Origin: Clostridia bacterium | GTDB taxonomy: Bacteria; Bacillota; Clostridia; Oscillospirales; Acutalibacteraceae | Assembly: GCA_017436285.1 (NCBI GenBank) | Contig: JAFSDL010000006.1 | Coordinates: 1-64,000, forward strand | DNA length: 64,000 nucleotides | Reading direction: 5' to 3' | Shown: in pieces, positions 19,688 to 28,227 of the stretch | How the letters are laid out: the number at the start of each line of letters is the position of its first letter | Numbering within the stretch: position 1 is the first letter of the stretch | Made by a program: the position numbers and the translations under genes | The notes under the pieces: generated by a model | What the model was told of the DNA's origin: nothing | What the model saw: the letters and a program-made list of their open reading frames with translations, nothing else | Database searches by the model: none

Positions 19688-20542
19688 ATGAAGAAAAAAT
19701 CTTCTCTTATGACTCATATAGCAGGTTCTCCATACATTATCTGGGCGGTTCTTTTCATTATCGTTCCTCTTTGTATGGTTGCCTACTATGCATTTACCGA
19801 TAAAAGCGGTAATTTTACCTTTGATAATATGCTTAGTATCGGCAAATACACCGATACAATAATTCTTTCTATATGGTTAGGGCTTTTAGCTACTGTTATA
19901 AGCCTTGTTGTTGCATACCCTCTTGCAATGATTATGGCTGCAAAGGGCCCCGAAAAGCAAAGCAGAATGACTATGCTTATTATGCTCCCCATGTGGATGA
20001 ATTTTCTTTTAAGAACATATTCCTGGATGACCATTTTAGAGGATAACGGTCTTCTCACAACAGGGCTTAACTATATTGTGGATTGCTTGAACACATTGCC
20101 AAATGTAAGCCTTGACCCTGTTCACCTTATAAACACACGTGGTGCAGTTGTTCTTGGTATGGTTTACAACTTCCTGCCCTATATGATTCTGCCCATTTAT
20201 ACTGTTATGCTCAAGGCAGACCGCTCTCTTGTTGAGGCGGCTCAGGATTTAGGCGGAAACAAGCTTGATGTTTTCAGAAATGTTACCATTCCTTTAAGCG
20301 TTCCCGGTATTGTTTCAGGCTTTACAATGGTTTTTGTTCCCTCTGTAAGCACCTTCTTTATTTCACAGAAATTAGGCGGAACGGGAACAACCCTTATCGG
20401 TGATATTATCGAAACTCAGTTCCAGACTGCAAACAATTTCAATTTAGGTGCATCACTTTCATTTGTTCTGATGATACTTATTTTCATCTGTCTTGCGGTT
20501 ATGAACAAGTTCTCTGATGATGACGGGGGTGTTGTAATATGA
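19688..20542 (+). CDS. potB: Spermidine/putrescine ABC importer permease PotB
   Basis: About 284 residues with six predicted membrane segments and the permease coupling motif EAAQDLGGNKLDVFRNVTIPLSVPG. ATG 19688 is preferred because AAAGGAG lies ten bases upstream; the earlier in-frame ATG at 19670 precedes that site. The stop overlaps the potC start (ATGA). Confidence 0.93.
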   Translation: MKKKSSLMTHIAGSPYIIWAVLFIIVPLCMVAYYAFTDKSGNFTFDNMLSIGKYTDTIILSIWLGLLATVISLVVAYPLAMIMAAKGPEKQSRMTMLIMLPMWMNFLLRTYSWMTILEDNGLLTTGLNYIVDCLNTLPNVSLDPVHLINTRGAVVLGMVYNFLPYMILPIYTVMLKADRSLVEAAQDLGGNKLDVFRNVTIPLSVPGIVSGFTMVFVPSVSTFFISQKLGGTGTTLIGDIIETQFQTANNFNLGASLSFVLMILIFICLAVMNKFSDDDGGVVI

Positions 20543-21366
20543 CAAAGAAAACCTCCTTTGGCGGAAAGCTTTACACAGGTCTTGTTTTCCTTTTCCTTTA
20601 CGCACCTATTGCGGTTCTCATTCTTTTCAGCTTCAACTCAGGAAAGAGCACTGCGGTTTTCGAGGGCTTTTCACTTCATTGGTATGAAGAGCTTTTCCGC
20701 GATGCCGCAACCTTTACCGCATTTAAAAACTCCTTGATTATAGCGGTTGTTTCTTCAATAATTTCAACCATTATGGGTACTGCTGCCGCAACTGCAATAT
20801 TCGGCTATAAAAACAAGCTTGTAAAAACAAGTGTTATGACTGTTACAAATATTCCTATGATGAACCCCGAAATTGTTACAGGTATTGCAATGATGCTCCT
20901 TTTCGTTTTCATCGGCGGATTATTCGGCAAAACCGGTACTTTAGGCTTTGCAACTCTTACAATTGCTCATGTAACCTTTGAGCTTCCCTATGTTATTCTT
21001 AATGTTCTTCCAAAATTAAAGCAGACTGATGCTCACCTTTCAGAAGCGGCTCAGGATTTGGGTTGCACACCCTTCCAGGCTTTTTACAAGGTTGTTCTCC
21101 CTGCAATTATGCCCGGTATCATTTCAGGTCTTATGATGGCTTTCACCCTTTCAATTGATGATTTTATTATCAGCTATTTTGTAAGCGGTACAAGCTCACA
21201 GACCTTGCCTATCAGAATTTTCTCTATGACAAAGCGTAGAGTTACACCTGATATGTATGCCCTTTCAACTCTTATCTTCCTTGCAATTCTTATACTTTTG
21301 GTTGTATCAAATGTAATTTCCTCAAGGGGCGATAAGAAGAATACGAAAAAAGGCGGTGGAAAATAA
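20539..21366 (+). CDS. potC: Spermidine/putrescine ABC importer permease PotC
   Basis: 275 residues, six membrane segments, and the permease motif EAAQDLGCTPFQAFYKVVLPAIMPG. It pairs with PotB to form the membrane channel. It overlaps potB by four bases and potD by one base, showing a tightly coupled operon. Confidence 0.93.
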   Translation: MTKKTSFGGKLYTGLVFLFLYAPIAVLILFSFNSGKSTAVFEGFSLHWYEELFRDAATFTAFKNSLIIAVVSSIISTIMGTAAATAIFGYKNKLVKTSVMTVTNIPMMNPEIVTGIAMMLLFVFIGGLFGKTGTLGFATLTIAHVTFELPYVILNVLPKLKQTDAHLSEAAQDLGCTPFQAFYKVVLPAIMPGIISGLMMAFTLSIDDFIISYFVSGTSSQTLPIRIFSMTKRRVTPDMYALSTLIFLAILILLVVSNVISSRGDKKNTKKGGGK

Positions 21367-22556
21367 TGAAACGCTTTTTTTCAGTAATATTCACTTTAAT
21401 TCTTCTCACACTTACAGTTGTACCCTGCCTTGCAGGTGAAAAAAAGGATTATTCCCACTTAGAAGGAACAACCCTTAATGTTTACAACTGGGGCGAATAT
21501 ATTTCTGATGGCTCTGAGGGTACTCTCGATGTCAACAAGGAGTTTGAAAAGCGTTATGGCATTACCATCAACTATTCAAACTACGAAAGCAACGAGAATA
21601 TGTATAATAAGCTTCAGGCAGGCGGTGCAAACTATGATGTTATAATCCCATCGGATTATATGATTGCAAAGCTTATTGAAGAGGATATGCTGGCAGAGCT
21701 TGATTTTTCAAATATACCCAATTATAAATATGTTCTCGAAAAATATCGCGGGCTTTATTATGACCCTGATAACAAATACTCCGTGCCTTACACGGTTGGT
21801 ATGGTAGGTCTTATTTACAACACCAAAATTGTAAAAGAAGCTCCTGATAGCTGGAGCGCCCTGTGGGATGAGCGATATGCAGGAGAAATCCTTATGTTCA
21901 ACAATCCCCGTGACGCCTTCGGTGTTGCTCAATGCTATTTAGGGCAAAGCATTAACACAAGTAATCTCAAGGATTGGGACAAGGCAATCGAAGTATTAAA
22001 AGAACAAAACCATTTAGTTTCATCCTATGTTATGGACGAAATTTTCAACAAAATGGAAAATGGCGAGGCTGCTCTTGCACCATACTATGCAGGCGATTTT
22101 CTGACAATGTATGATACTAACCCTGACCTTGCATTTGTTTATCCCAAGGAGGGAACAAACTTCTTTGTTGATGCAATGTGCGTTCCAAAAACTGCAGAAA
22201 ACAAGGAAGCCGCCGAGCTTTATATTAACTTTATGCTTGAAGAGAAAATTGCAGTTGCAAATGCAAACTACCTTTGCTATGCAACACCTCATTCGAATGT
22301 TCTTGAATCCGATGATTACGAATTAAAGGGAGACCCTGTTCTTTACCCCGATGAAGAAAACACCCCAAAAACAGAAATGTTCCATAACCTTGATTATGAA
22401 ACACAGAACTATATGAATATGCTCTGGAATGAGCTTAAAATCGAGGGCAACTCAAACCTTGATGCTTACATCGGACTTTCTGTTACAGCAGTTCTCATTA
22501 TAGTTTATGCTCTTTATAAATTCATAAAAAAGAAAAAAAGAGAAGCAATGTATTAA
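21366..22556 (+). CDS. potD: Polyamine-binding protein PotD with C-terminal membrane anchor
   Basis: 396 residues. An N-terminal signal peptide (about residues 1-23, ending PCLAG) precedes a type I periplasmic-binding-protein fold starting LNVYNWGEYISDG, typical of PotD. The signal lacks a clean lipobox. Instead a hydrophobic helix at residues 368-386 followed by a lysine-rich tail (KKKKREAMY) ends the protein, so the binding domain appears tethered at its C-terminus. It should capture spermidine or putrescine outside the cell for PotABC. A perfect terminator follows the stop. Confidence 0.9.
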   Translation: MKRFFSVIFTLILLTLTVVPCLAGEKKDYSHLEGTTLNVYNWGEYISDGSEGTLDVNKEFEKRYGITINYSNYESNENMYNKLQAGGANYDVIIPSDYMIAKLIEEDMLAELDFSNIPNYKYVLEKYRGLYYDPDNKYSVPYTVGMVGLIYNTKIVKEAPDSWSALWDERYAGEILMFNNPRDAFGVAQCYLGQSINTSNLKDWDKAIEVLKEQNHLVSSYVMDEIFNKMENGEAALAPYYAGDFLTMYDTNPDLAFVYPKEGTNFFVDAMCVPKTAENKEAAELYINFMLEEKIAVANANYLCYATPHSNVLESDDYELKGDPVLYPDEENTPKTEMFHNLDYETQNYMNMLWNELKIEGNSNLDAYIGLSVTAVLIIVYALYKFIKKKKREAMY

Positions 22557-22589
22557 AAAAGAACTCTTGCGCTGCAAGAGTTCTTTTTT
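22555..22589 (+). terminator. Terminator of potABCD
   Basis: AAAAAAGAACTCTTGC and GCAAGAGTTCTTTTTT pair perfectly (16 bp, three-base loop). It would work on both strands and separates the convergent potD and cysE genes. Confidence 0.95.
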
Positions 22590-22590
22590 A

Positions 22591-22700
22591 AGTTGAAAGT
22601 TAAAAGTGGAAAGTTGCAAGTTTTGGGGCAAAGCCAATTATAATGTTTGGAAGCAACGCTTCCCCGAAATTTTCCGCTTGCCACTTGCCATTTCCAACTA
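22591..22700 (+). repeat. Heptad-repeat locus 2
   Basis: Left tract AGTTGAA, AGTTAAA, AGTGGAA, AGTTGCA, AGTTTTG; centre TTATAATGTTTGGAAGC with the hairpin GGAAGC-aac-GCTTCC; right tract TTTTCCG, CTTGCCA, CTTGCCA, TTTCCAA. The arms are inverted relative to each other. The right arm runs into the stop codon of cysE. Confidence 0.8.
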
Positions 22701-23561
22701 TTTATTGTAATAAATAGTGCTTCCCTCTTCAACCGAATGGGTAAGCCATGTGTTACCACCGATAACGCAGTTATCACCGATTTTTGTGTTACCGCCTAAA
22801 ATGGTTGCATTTGCATAAATAACAACGTTATTGCCGATATCGGGATGACGCTTGATATCTTTAACAGGTGCACCGTTTTCATCAAGCTCAAAGCTTTTTG
22901 CACCCAATGTAACACCCTGATAAATTTTAACGTGGTTACCGATTGTTGTGGTTTCACCGATAACAATACCTGTACCGTGGTCTATAAAGAAATATTCGCC
23001 AACAGTTGCGCCTGCGTGAATATCAATACCTGTTTTTTCGTGGGCATATTCTGTCATTACTCGTGGAATAAGCGGAACCTTAAGGGTATAAAGCTCGTGA
23101 GCAAGGCGGAAAATTGAAATTGCATAAAAGCCCGGGTAGCAAATAAGCACTTCCTCGTGGCATTTTGCTGCAGGGTCACCCTCGTAAATTGCTTCAATAT
23201 CTTTAATAAGCAATTGCTTTATTTTAGGGAGCCTTTCAATAAAAGCATTGCAAAGCTCCTCGGGTGTTGCTTGCATTGGAGTACCGTTAAAAGCATAAGC
23301 ACCCTTTATCTGCTCAACAAGTCTGTTATAAATATTCAAAAGAAGCTCTGTCTGAGAAAGAACATTCTCACTTCCCTCGCTGTGCTTGAAATAATTAGGA
23401 AATAAAAGGGACTGCAAATCCTTTATAACCTTAACAATTTCCTTTCTGTTGGGAATAAGCTCTTTATCTGCATCCTTTTTGAGAAAGCATTCTCCGTTTA
23501 TTGCTTCAAGCTTTTTTACTGTTCCTGTTATCAAGCCTACTGATTCCAAAAATCTTTCCAT
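22698..23561 (-). CDS. cysE: Serine O-acetyltransferase
   Basis: About 287 residues. The C-terminal half is a left-handed beta-helix acetyltransferase (GIDIHAGATVGEYFFIDHGTGIVIGETTTIGNHVKIYQG), the CysE signature. It acetylates L-serine with acetyl-CoA to give the substrate of CysK. The start is placed at ATG 23561 with GAGGT upstream, 11 bases after the cysK stop; the longer in-frame start overlaps cysK. The N-terminal helical part is long, as in the EpsC-type enzymes of anaerobes. It forms a cysK-cysE operon. Confidence 0.93.
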   Translation of the reverse strand: MERFLESVGLITGTVKKLEAINGECFLKKDADKELIPNRKEIVKVIKDLQSLLFPNYFKHSEGSENVLSQTELLLNIYNRLVEQIKGAYAFNGTPMQATPEELCNAFIERLPKIKQLLIKDIEAIYEGDPAAKCHEEVLICYPGFYAISIFRLAHELYTLKVPLIPRVMTEYAHEKTGIDIHAGATVGEYFFIDHGTGIVIGETTTIGNHVKIYQGVTLGAKSFELDENGAPVKDIKRHPDIGNNVVIYANATILGGNTKIGDNCVIGGNTWLTHSVEEGSTIYYNK

Positions 23562-23571
23562 ATTCTTTACC

Positions 23572-24498
23572 TCATTTATAAAGCTCTGTTGAAAGATAGC
23601 GTTCACCCGTATCTGTCAACACAACAACTATATTCTTACCCTTGTTTTCGGGGCGTTTAGCAAGCTCAATTGCACCCAAAAGGGCAGCACCCGATGAAAT
23701 ACCCACTGCAATTCCTTCCTTTTGCGCCATTTTACGAGCATAACAGAATGCATCCTCATTGGAAATATCAAGTATTTCGTCAATAATTTCTCTGTTAAGA
23801 TTTTCGGGCACAAAGTTTGCTCCAATACCCTGAATTGCGTGTGCGCCTGCAACCCCCTTCGTCAATAATGGTGAGCTTAATGGCTCAACACCAACCACCT
23901 TTATATCCGAATTTTGTTCTTTAAGAAATTTACCTGTACCCGAAAGAGTGCCACCAGTACCGATTCCTGCAACAAGAATATCAACTTTGCCCTCTGTATC
24001 ATTCCATATTTCAGGACCTGTTGTTCTATAATGGGCTTCAGGGTTCTGAGGATTATCAAACTGTGATGGAATAAAGGAATTTTCATATTCTTCCGAAAGT
24101 CTTTGTGCCTCTTCAATTGAGCCCTGCATACCCTTTTTGCCGTCGGTTAAAACAACCTCTGCCCCATAGGCTTTTATAAGCATAATCCGTTCTCGGCTCA
24201 TTGTGTCAGGCATAACAATAATAACCTTGTAGCCCTTTGAAGCACCAATTGCCGCAAGGCCAATACCTGTGTTACCGCTTGTGGGCTCAATAATAACAGA
24301 ATTTTCTTTGAGAATCCCTTCCTCTTCAGCCTTTAAAATCATCTGAAGGGCAGGTCTGTCCTTGGCGCTACCCGTAGGGTTAAAGCACTCTAATTTTGCA
24401 AAAATATCAGCTTGCAGGCTTTCTTCTTTAATAATGTTGGAAAGCATCATCAAAGGGGTTTTTCCAACTAATTCATCTATATTTTTATAAACATTCAT
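23572..24498 (-). CDS. cysK: Cysteine synthase (O-acetylserine sulfhydrylase)
   Basis: 308 residues of the PLP fold-type II family. The cofactor lysine is in PTGSAKDRPA (Lys46), the substrate loop TSGNTG at residues 73-78, and the phosphate-binding GTGGTLSGTGKFL further on. It converts O-acetylserine and sulfide to cysteine. A promoter TTGTAA-17-TATTAT lies upstream on the minus strand (24552-24524). No T-box or S-box leader fits in the 59-base gap before it. Confidence 0.95.
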   Translation of the reverse strand: MNVYKNIDELVGKTPLMMLSNIIKEESLQADIFAKLECFNPTGSAKDRPALQMILKAEEEGILKENSVIIEPTSGNTGIGLAAIGASKGYKVIIVMPDTMSRERIMLIKAYGAEVVLTDGKKGMQGSIEEAQRLSEEYENSFIPSQFDNPQNPEAHYRTTGPEIWNDTEGKVDILVAGIGTGGTLSGTGKFLKEQNSDIKVVGVEPLSSPLLTKGVAGAHAIQGIGANFVPENLNREIIDEILDISNEDAFCYARKMAQKEGIAVGISSGAALLGAIELAKRPENKGKNIVVVLTDTGERYLSTELYK

Positions 24499-24557
24499 AA
24501 TATCTACATCCTTTTACCAATACATAATATCACAAAGCGAAAATCATTACAAGTGTG

Positions 24558-25421
24558 TTACATCCTGTAAATTTTTTCAAAAAAGCTTTCGGTGCTTATT
24601 CCGTAGGGACGATTAAATCTTCCCAAATCCTCAAGACTGTCGCCGACAGAAATTCTGTTTGCTTCCTCCCGACAGGTTAAGGTGATTTTAAAGCCATTTT
24701 CCTTCACAATGGCTTTTAATGTATCGTTTTTTATTCCGTATGGGTAAGCAAAAACCTCAGGCTTTTCTCCCGTTATGCGTTCAAGCATAATGTTAAATTT
24801 TTCGATATCATTATATATAAGCCCTTTATACTCCTCTTCATTTTCTCCGTAAATTTTTCCCATACCTCTGCGAGTGCTTAAGGAATGAAGATTATATGAA
24901 TGGCAACCTAAAGCAACTAAATCGTTCTTTGCTAATTTTTTTATATCATTTTCATTCAGATACGCATATCTGTCATCGGTATCGCCATTTTTAGTATAAA
25001 GCTCAACAAGAGAGCCAACTATATTCATATTGGCAGGGTACCCATATTCTTCAAGGAGAGGCAAAACCTTAGTTATAAAGCTTCTCTCCCCATCATCAAA
25101 GGTAATAACTATTGGATTTTCGGGCAACCGCTCTCCTTTTTCTGCGTATAATTGCAGTTGCTTAAATGAAACAGGATTTATATTATTGCTTTTCATAAAT
25201 TTGAAATCCTCCTCCAACACGGAAAGCGGTATAACATAATCACCCCATATTGATTTATTTTCACTTATCTGATGATACATAATTATTGGGATTTCCACAC
25301 CATTGTGAGAAAACACCTCAGCGTAGGGTGATAAAGAATTCAATAAAGAGCCAAAAAGCATTATTAAACACAGAAAAAAGGATATTATTGCAACTTGCCT
25401 GAATGTGAAAATTTTGAACAT
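24558..25421 (-). CDS. Membrane-anchored polysaccharide deacetylase
   Basis: 287 residues. A hydrophobic N-terminal segment (about residues 9-28) acts as a signal anchor. The NodB fold follows, with the metal-binding IVITFDDGERSF and GCHSYNLHSLS motifs (HxxxH) and FAYPYGIKNDTL. Such enzymes remove acetyl groups from N-acetylglucosamine in peptidoglycan or other wall glycans outside the membrane. GGAGAGG precedes the ATG. It is transcribed divergently from lexA. Confidence 0.9.
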   Translation of the reverse strand: MFKIFTFRQVAIISFFLCLIMLFGSLLNSLSPYAEVFSHNGVEIPIIMYHQISENKSIWGDYVIPLSVLEEDFKFMKSNNINPVSFKQLQLYAEKGERLPENPIVITFDDGERSFITKVLPLLEEYGYPANMNIVGSLVELYTKNGDTDDRYAYLNENDIKKLAKNDLVALGCHSYNLHSLSTRRGMGKIYGENEEEYKGLIYNDIEKFNIMLERITGEKPEVFAYPYGIKNDTLKAIVKENGFKITLTCREEANRISVGDSLEDLGRFNRPYGISTESFFEKIYRM

Positions 25422-25486
25422 ACTACCTCTCCCACACGAAAATTTAACCTTTTTCTAAAAATATATGAAATTTTTTCGATTTTTTG

Positions 25487-25526
25487 CAAACAAATGTTTG
25501 CTTTTTTCAAATATATGTGTTATTAT
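25487..25526 (+). promoter_or_regulatory. lexA promoter with likely LexA operator
   Basis: TTGCTT (25498-25503), 17-base spacer, TATTAT (25521-25526). The dyad CAAACAAATGTTTG (25487-25500) overlaps the -35 box, where a self-repressing LexA would bind. It differs from the Bacillus GAAC-N4-GTTC box. Confidence 0.55.
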
Positions 25527-25566
25527 GTATTCAGGAAAAAGAAAATTTGTTCGGAAAGGTGATTTT

Positions 25567-26157
25567 ATGGAACCTATTAACGAAACCCAAAAAAGAATAT
25601 ATGAATTTTTAGTAGAGCGCTCTCAGGATGGTGTTCCCCCATCAGTAAGAGAAATTGGTGCAGCAGTTGGTCTTAAATCCACCTCCTCTGTTCAGGCTAA
25701 CCTTGATGCCTTGGAAAAAGCAGGCTACATTATGCGCGACCCTCTTCTTAAAAGGTCAATAAGAATTTTAGGTCAGGCAGAAAATATTACCCACGTTCCC
25801 CTTTTAGGTACTGTAACCGCAGGTATGCCAATTCTTGCAGTTGAGCAGATTGAAGGCTACATTCCTTATACAGGAAGAGTTTCAAGAGATAAGCCTCTCT
25901 TCGCCTTAAAGGTTCGTGGCGAGAGTATGCTCTGGGCGGGTATTCTTAATGGCGATATTGTTATTGCAGAGAAAACCCCCTATGCCTCCAATGGCGAAAT
26001 TGTTGTTGCAATGATTGAGGATGAAGCAACCGTTAAGCGCTTCTATAAAGAGAACGGGCATTTCCGTTTACAGCCCGAAAATGACGAATTTGAGCCCATT
26101 ATTACAAATGAGGTTGTTATTCTCGGTAAGGTTGTTGCTTTGATGAGATATTATTAA
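25567..26157 (+). CDS. lexA: SOS repressor LexA
   Basis: 196 residues from ATG 25567 (AAAGGTG upstream); the longer frame from 25465 runs through the promoter. The N-terminal winged helix contains PPSVREIGAAVGLKSTSSVQANL. The self-cleavage site is Ala85-Gly86 (TAGMP), with the catalytic Ser120 in RGESM and Lys157 in ATVKRF. It represses DNA-damage genes until RecA triggers its cleavage. Confidence 0.95.
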   Translation: MEPINETQKRIYEFLVERSQDGVPPSVREIGAAVGLKSTSSVQANLDALEKAGYIMRDPLLKRSIRILGQAENITHVPLLGTVTAGMPILAVEQIEGYIPYTGRVSRDKPLFALKVRGESMLWAGILNGDIVIAEKTPYASNGEIVVAMIEDEATVKRFYKENGHFRLQPENDEFEPIITNEVVILGKVVALMRYY

Positions 26158-26163
26158 GCATAA

Positions 26164-26209
26164 AAAAATGACCCCATACAAATTCTAAAAAGAATTTGTA
26201 TGGGGTCAA
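26164..26209 (-). terminator. Terminator between lexA and the MFS gene
   Basis: TGACCCCATACAAATTCT and AGAATTTGTATGGGGTCA pair exactly. A run of seven T follows on the minus strand, so it mainly serves the MFS gene; lexA may share it. Confidence 0.9.
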
Positions 26210-26214
26210 ATCAT

Positions 26215-28068
26215 TTATTCAGCATCTTCTGCTTCTTTTATTAATTCTTCAGGAATTGCTTCACCGTGCTTAACAAACATAATGAGAATAATTGCTATTG
26301 CGAACATAATGGGACTGTAATAGAAGAGTGACATATATGTTCCTGCAAACATTCTTATAAAGCCATAGATAATGGGAGATGCAATCTGAGCTGAGAAGGT
26401 TGCTGTGTAGTAGTAGCCTGTAAAAGTACCAACCTTTTCAACACCACCGATTTCAAGAACAAGGGGAAGAGTATTAACGGTGATAAACATATTTGCCGCA
26501 CCTGCAAGAACAAGAACGGGGTAAATGAGAATCTGAAGAATTTTTGTAACACTATCAACAGTTTCTGTTACCACTGTCAAAGCACCGGCAAAATCGGTTT
26601 CTCCGTTAACAAGTACCTCTTGTGCAACAGAAACTACTGCATCATAAATGCCCTCGCCTGCATTTTCTACAAGGTATTTATCAAACTCTTCATAGTAGCC
26701 CTTGATATCTACGCCTTCAGCTTTATATGCAACATAGCCTGCCATATTAAGAACTTCATCGTCTGCAAGCTCTCTGCCTTCTGCTTCTGCAAGGTCACTT
26801 ACCTTTGCATTGTATGAATTAATATTATCATCAATTGCAATATAAGCATTATTTACTTTAACATAGTTGTTGATTGTAAGGTTTTTGCTACCAAGCATAC
26901 CAACAAACACACCAAAGAAAACAACAAATGCTGCAAGGAATACTGCAAGACCTGCCATAATTGTTTTCTTTCTGCCAACCTTTTTACCCATTTTACCTGC
27001 AGGAAGAGCAGCAAGACCTGAGCAAACTGCGAAAATGAGCATAACTATTGTTGCCTTTGAGGTAATCATATGAAGGATTTCCTGAGCAAACAATGAGAAG
27101 AAGGTAGTAATAGCATTTGCCGCACAGAAAAGGAAGAAAAGAGTGCCGAGCATAAAGATAAGGCTCTTTCTTTCTGCCTTTGAAAGCTTCATTGCTTTGA
27201 GAGCCGCCTTCTGAGCCTTTGCTTCTGCCTTTGCAGCAGCCTTTTTAGCCTTTGCATCTGCATACTGGTTCAATTCGCCTTTAAGCTTGATGCTTGTATC
27301 CTCTTCTTTAACGAAGAAAAGAAGAACAAGCATACCGATAATCATAACAACAGAACCAACAATGAAAACATAGGGGAAGGAAAGAGTTTCATCTGCTGTG
27401 ATTTCTGCTTTACTGTGGCCTGTGAAAATTGTACAAAGAAGAATACCGAGAGTACCTGCAACCATACCGACTGCAGAGCCGATACCACCCATAAGGTTAA
27501 TAACCGCGTTGCCCTCTGAACGAAGCTCGGGAGGTGTAAGGTCGGGCATAAGAGCAACAACAGGAGCTCTCCACAAGGACATTGAGAATACAAACAAAAT
27601 AACCGTTGCCATTGTAAGCGGAAGCTGCATAGTACCACTTGTGTTAAGTGCAACAATGGGAATAAGTGCAAAAAGAAGCGCGGAAATTGGTGCACAGGTC
27701 ACAATAAAGGGACGGCGTTTACCTAATTTTGAATGGCAGTTATCGGAAAGCTTACCGAATGTGGGCTGAAAAATAACACCGAATATGTTATCGAATGTCA
27801 TAATGATACCGATAAACAAGGGAACAAGTGTAAATCCGCCACCCAGGGAAACTGCATTACCCTGAGCCTCTGAGAATTTACCAATCCATGGGATTGCTTC
27901 TGCCAAGGCATTGCTTAAATTTGTAATAAATTCGCTTTCTGAAAGAATTTTATTAAGAATTTTTGTTATGTATGGGTCATAAATCGCCCATGCAATAGAT
28001 GTTGCGAGAAACCCGAAACCTGTAAGAATGGTTTTCTTATAATTAAGCTTCATTTGTTTTTCTGCCAA
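26215..28068 (-). CDS. Large MFS/GPH transporter with inserted domain
   Basis: 617 residues, longer than the usual 450-500. Membrane segments resemble the GPH and SLC45-like sugar carriers (TFDNIFGVIFQPTFGKLSDNCHSKLGKRRPFI). A cytoplasmic loop near residues 265-300 is rich in Ala and Lys (KAKKAAAKAEAKAQKAALK). A hydrophilic insertion of about 110 residues (near 395-505) interrupts the second half. The start is TTG at 28068 behind GGAGGAG. The substrate is unknown; neighbouring sugar genes suggest a sugar. Confidence 0.78.
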   Translation of the reverse strand: MAEKQMKLNYKKTILTGFGFLATSIAWAIYDPYITKILNKILSESEFITNLSNALAEAIPWIGKFSEAQGNAVSLGGGFTLVPLFIGIIMTFDNIFGVIFQPTFGKLSDNCHSKLGKRRPFIVTCAPISALLFALIPIVALNTSGTMQLPLTMATVILFVFSMSLWRAPVVALMPDLTPPELRSEGNAVINLMGGIGSAVGMVAGTLGILLCTIFTGHSKAEITADETLSFPYVFIVGSVVMIIGMLVLLFFVKEEDTSIKLKGELNQYADAKAKKAAAKAEAKAQKAALKAMKLSKAERKSLIFMLGTLFFLFCAANAITTFFSLFAQEILHMITSKATIVMLIFAVCSGLAALPAGKMGKKVGRKKTIMAGLAVFLAAFVVFFGVFVGMLGSKNLTINNYVKVNNAYIAIDDNINSYNAKVSDLAEAEGRELADDEVLNMAGYVAYKAEGVDIKGYYEEFDKYLVENAGEGIYDAVVSVAQEVLVNGETDFAGALTVVTETVDSVTKILQILIYPVLVLAGAANMFITVNTLPLVLEIGGVEKVGTFTGYYYTATFSAQIASPIIYGFIRMFAGTYMSLFYYSPIMFAIAIILIMFVKHGEAIPEELIKEAEDAE

Positions 28069-28155
28069 CGTTTTCTCCTCCTTTATGATTTCAATAAATC
28101 ATTTTTATACATTCTTAATTTTAACATAGATTTTATAAAAAGCCAACAAAATAAA

Positions 28156-28202
28156 GAGCCTATATTATTTTTTGGAACATTCCATAAATAACACAGGCTT
28201 TT
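28156..28202 (-). terminator. Possible terminator after the aldolase operon
   Basis: AGCCTATATTATT and AATAACACAGGCT pair imperfectly around GGAACATTCC, with T-rich flanks on both sides. Confidence 0.45.
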
Positions 28203-28227
28203 TTTGTTTATTTTATTATGAGAAAAA

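Noticed and set aside
24499..24557. Possible T-box or S-box before cysK
   Set aside because: Only 59 bases separate the genes and no specifier loop or conserved core is present.
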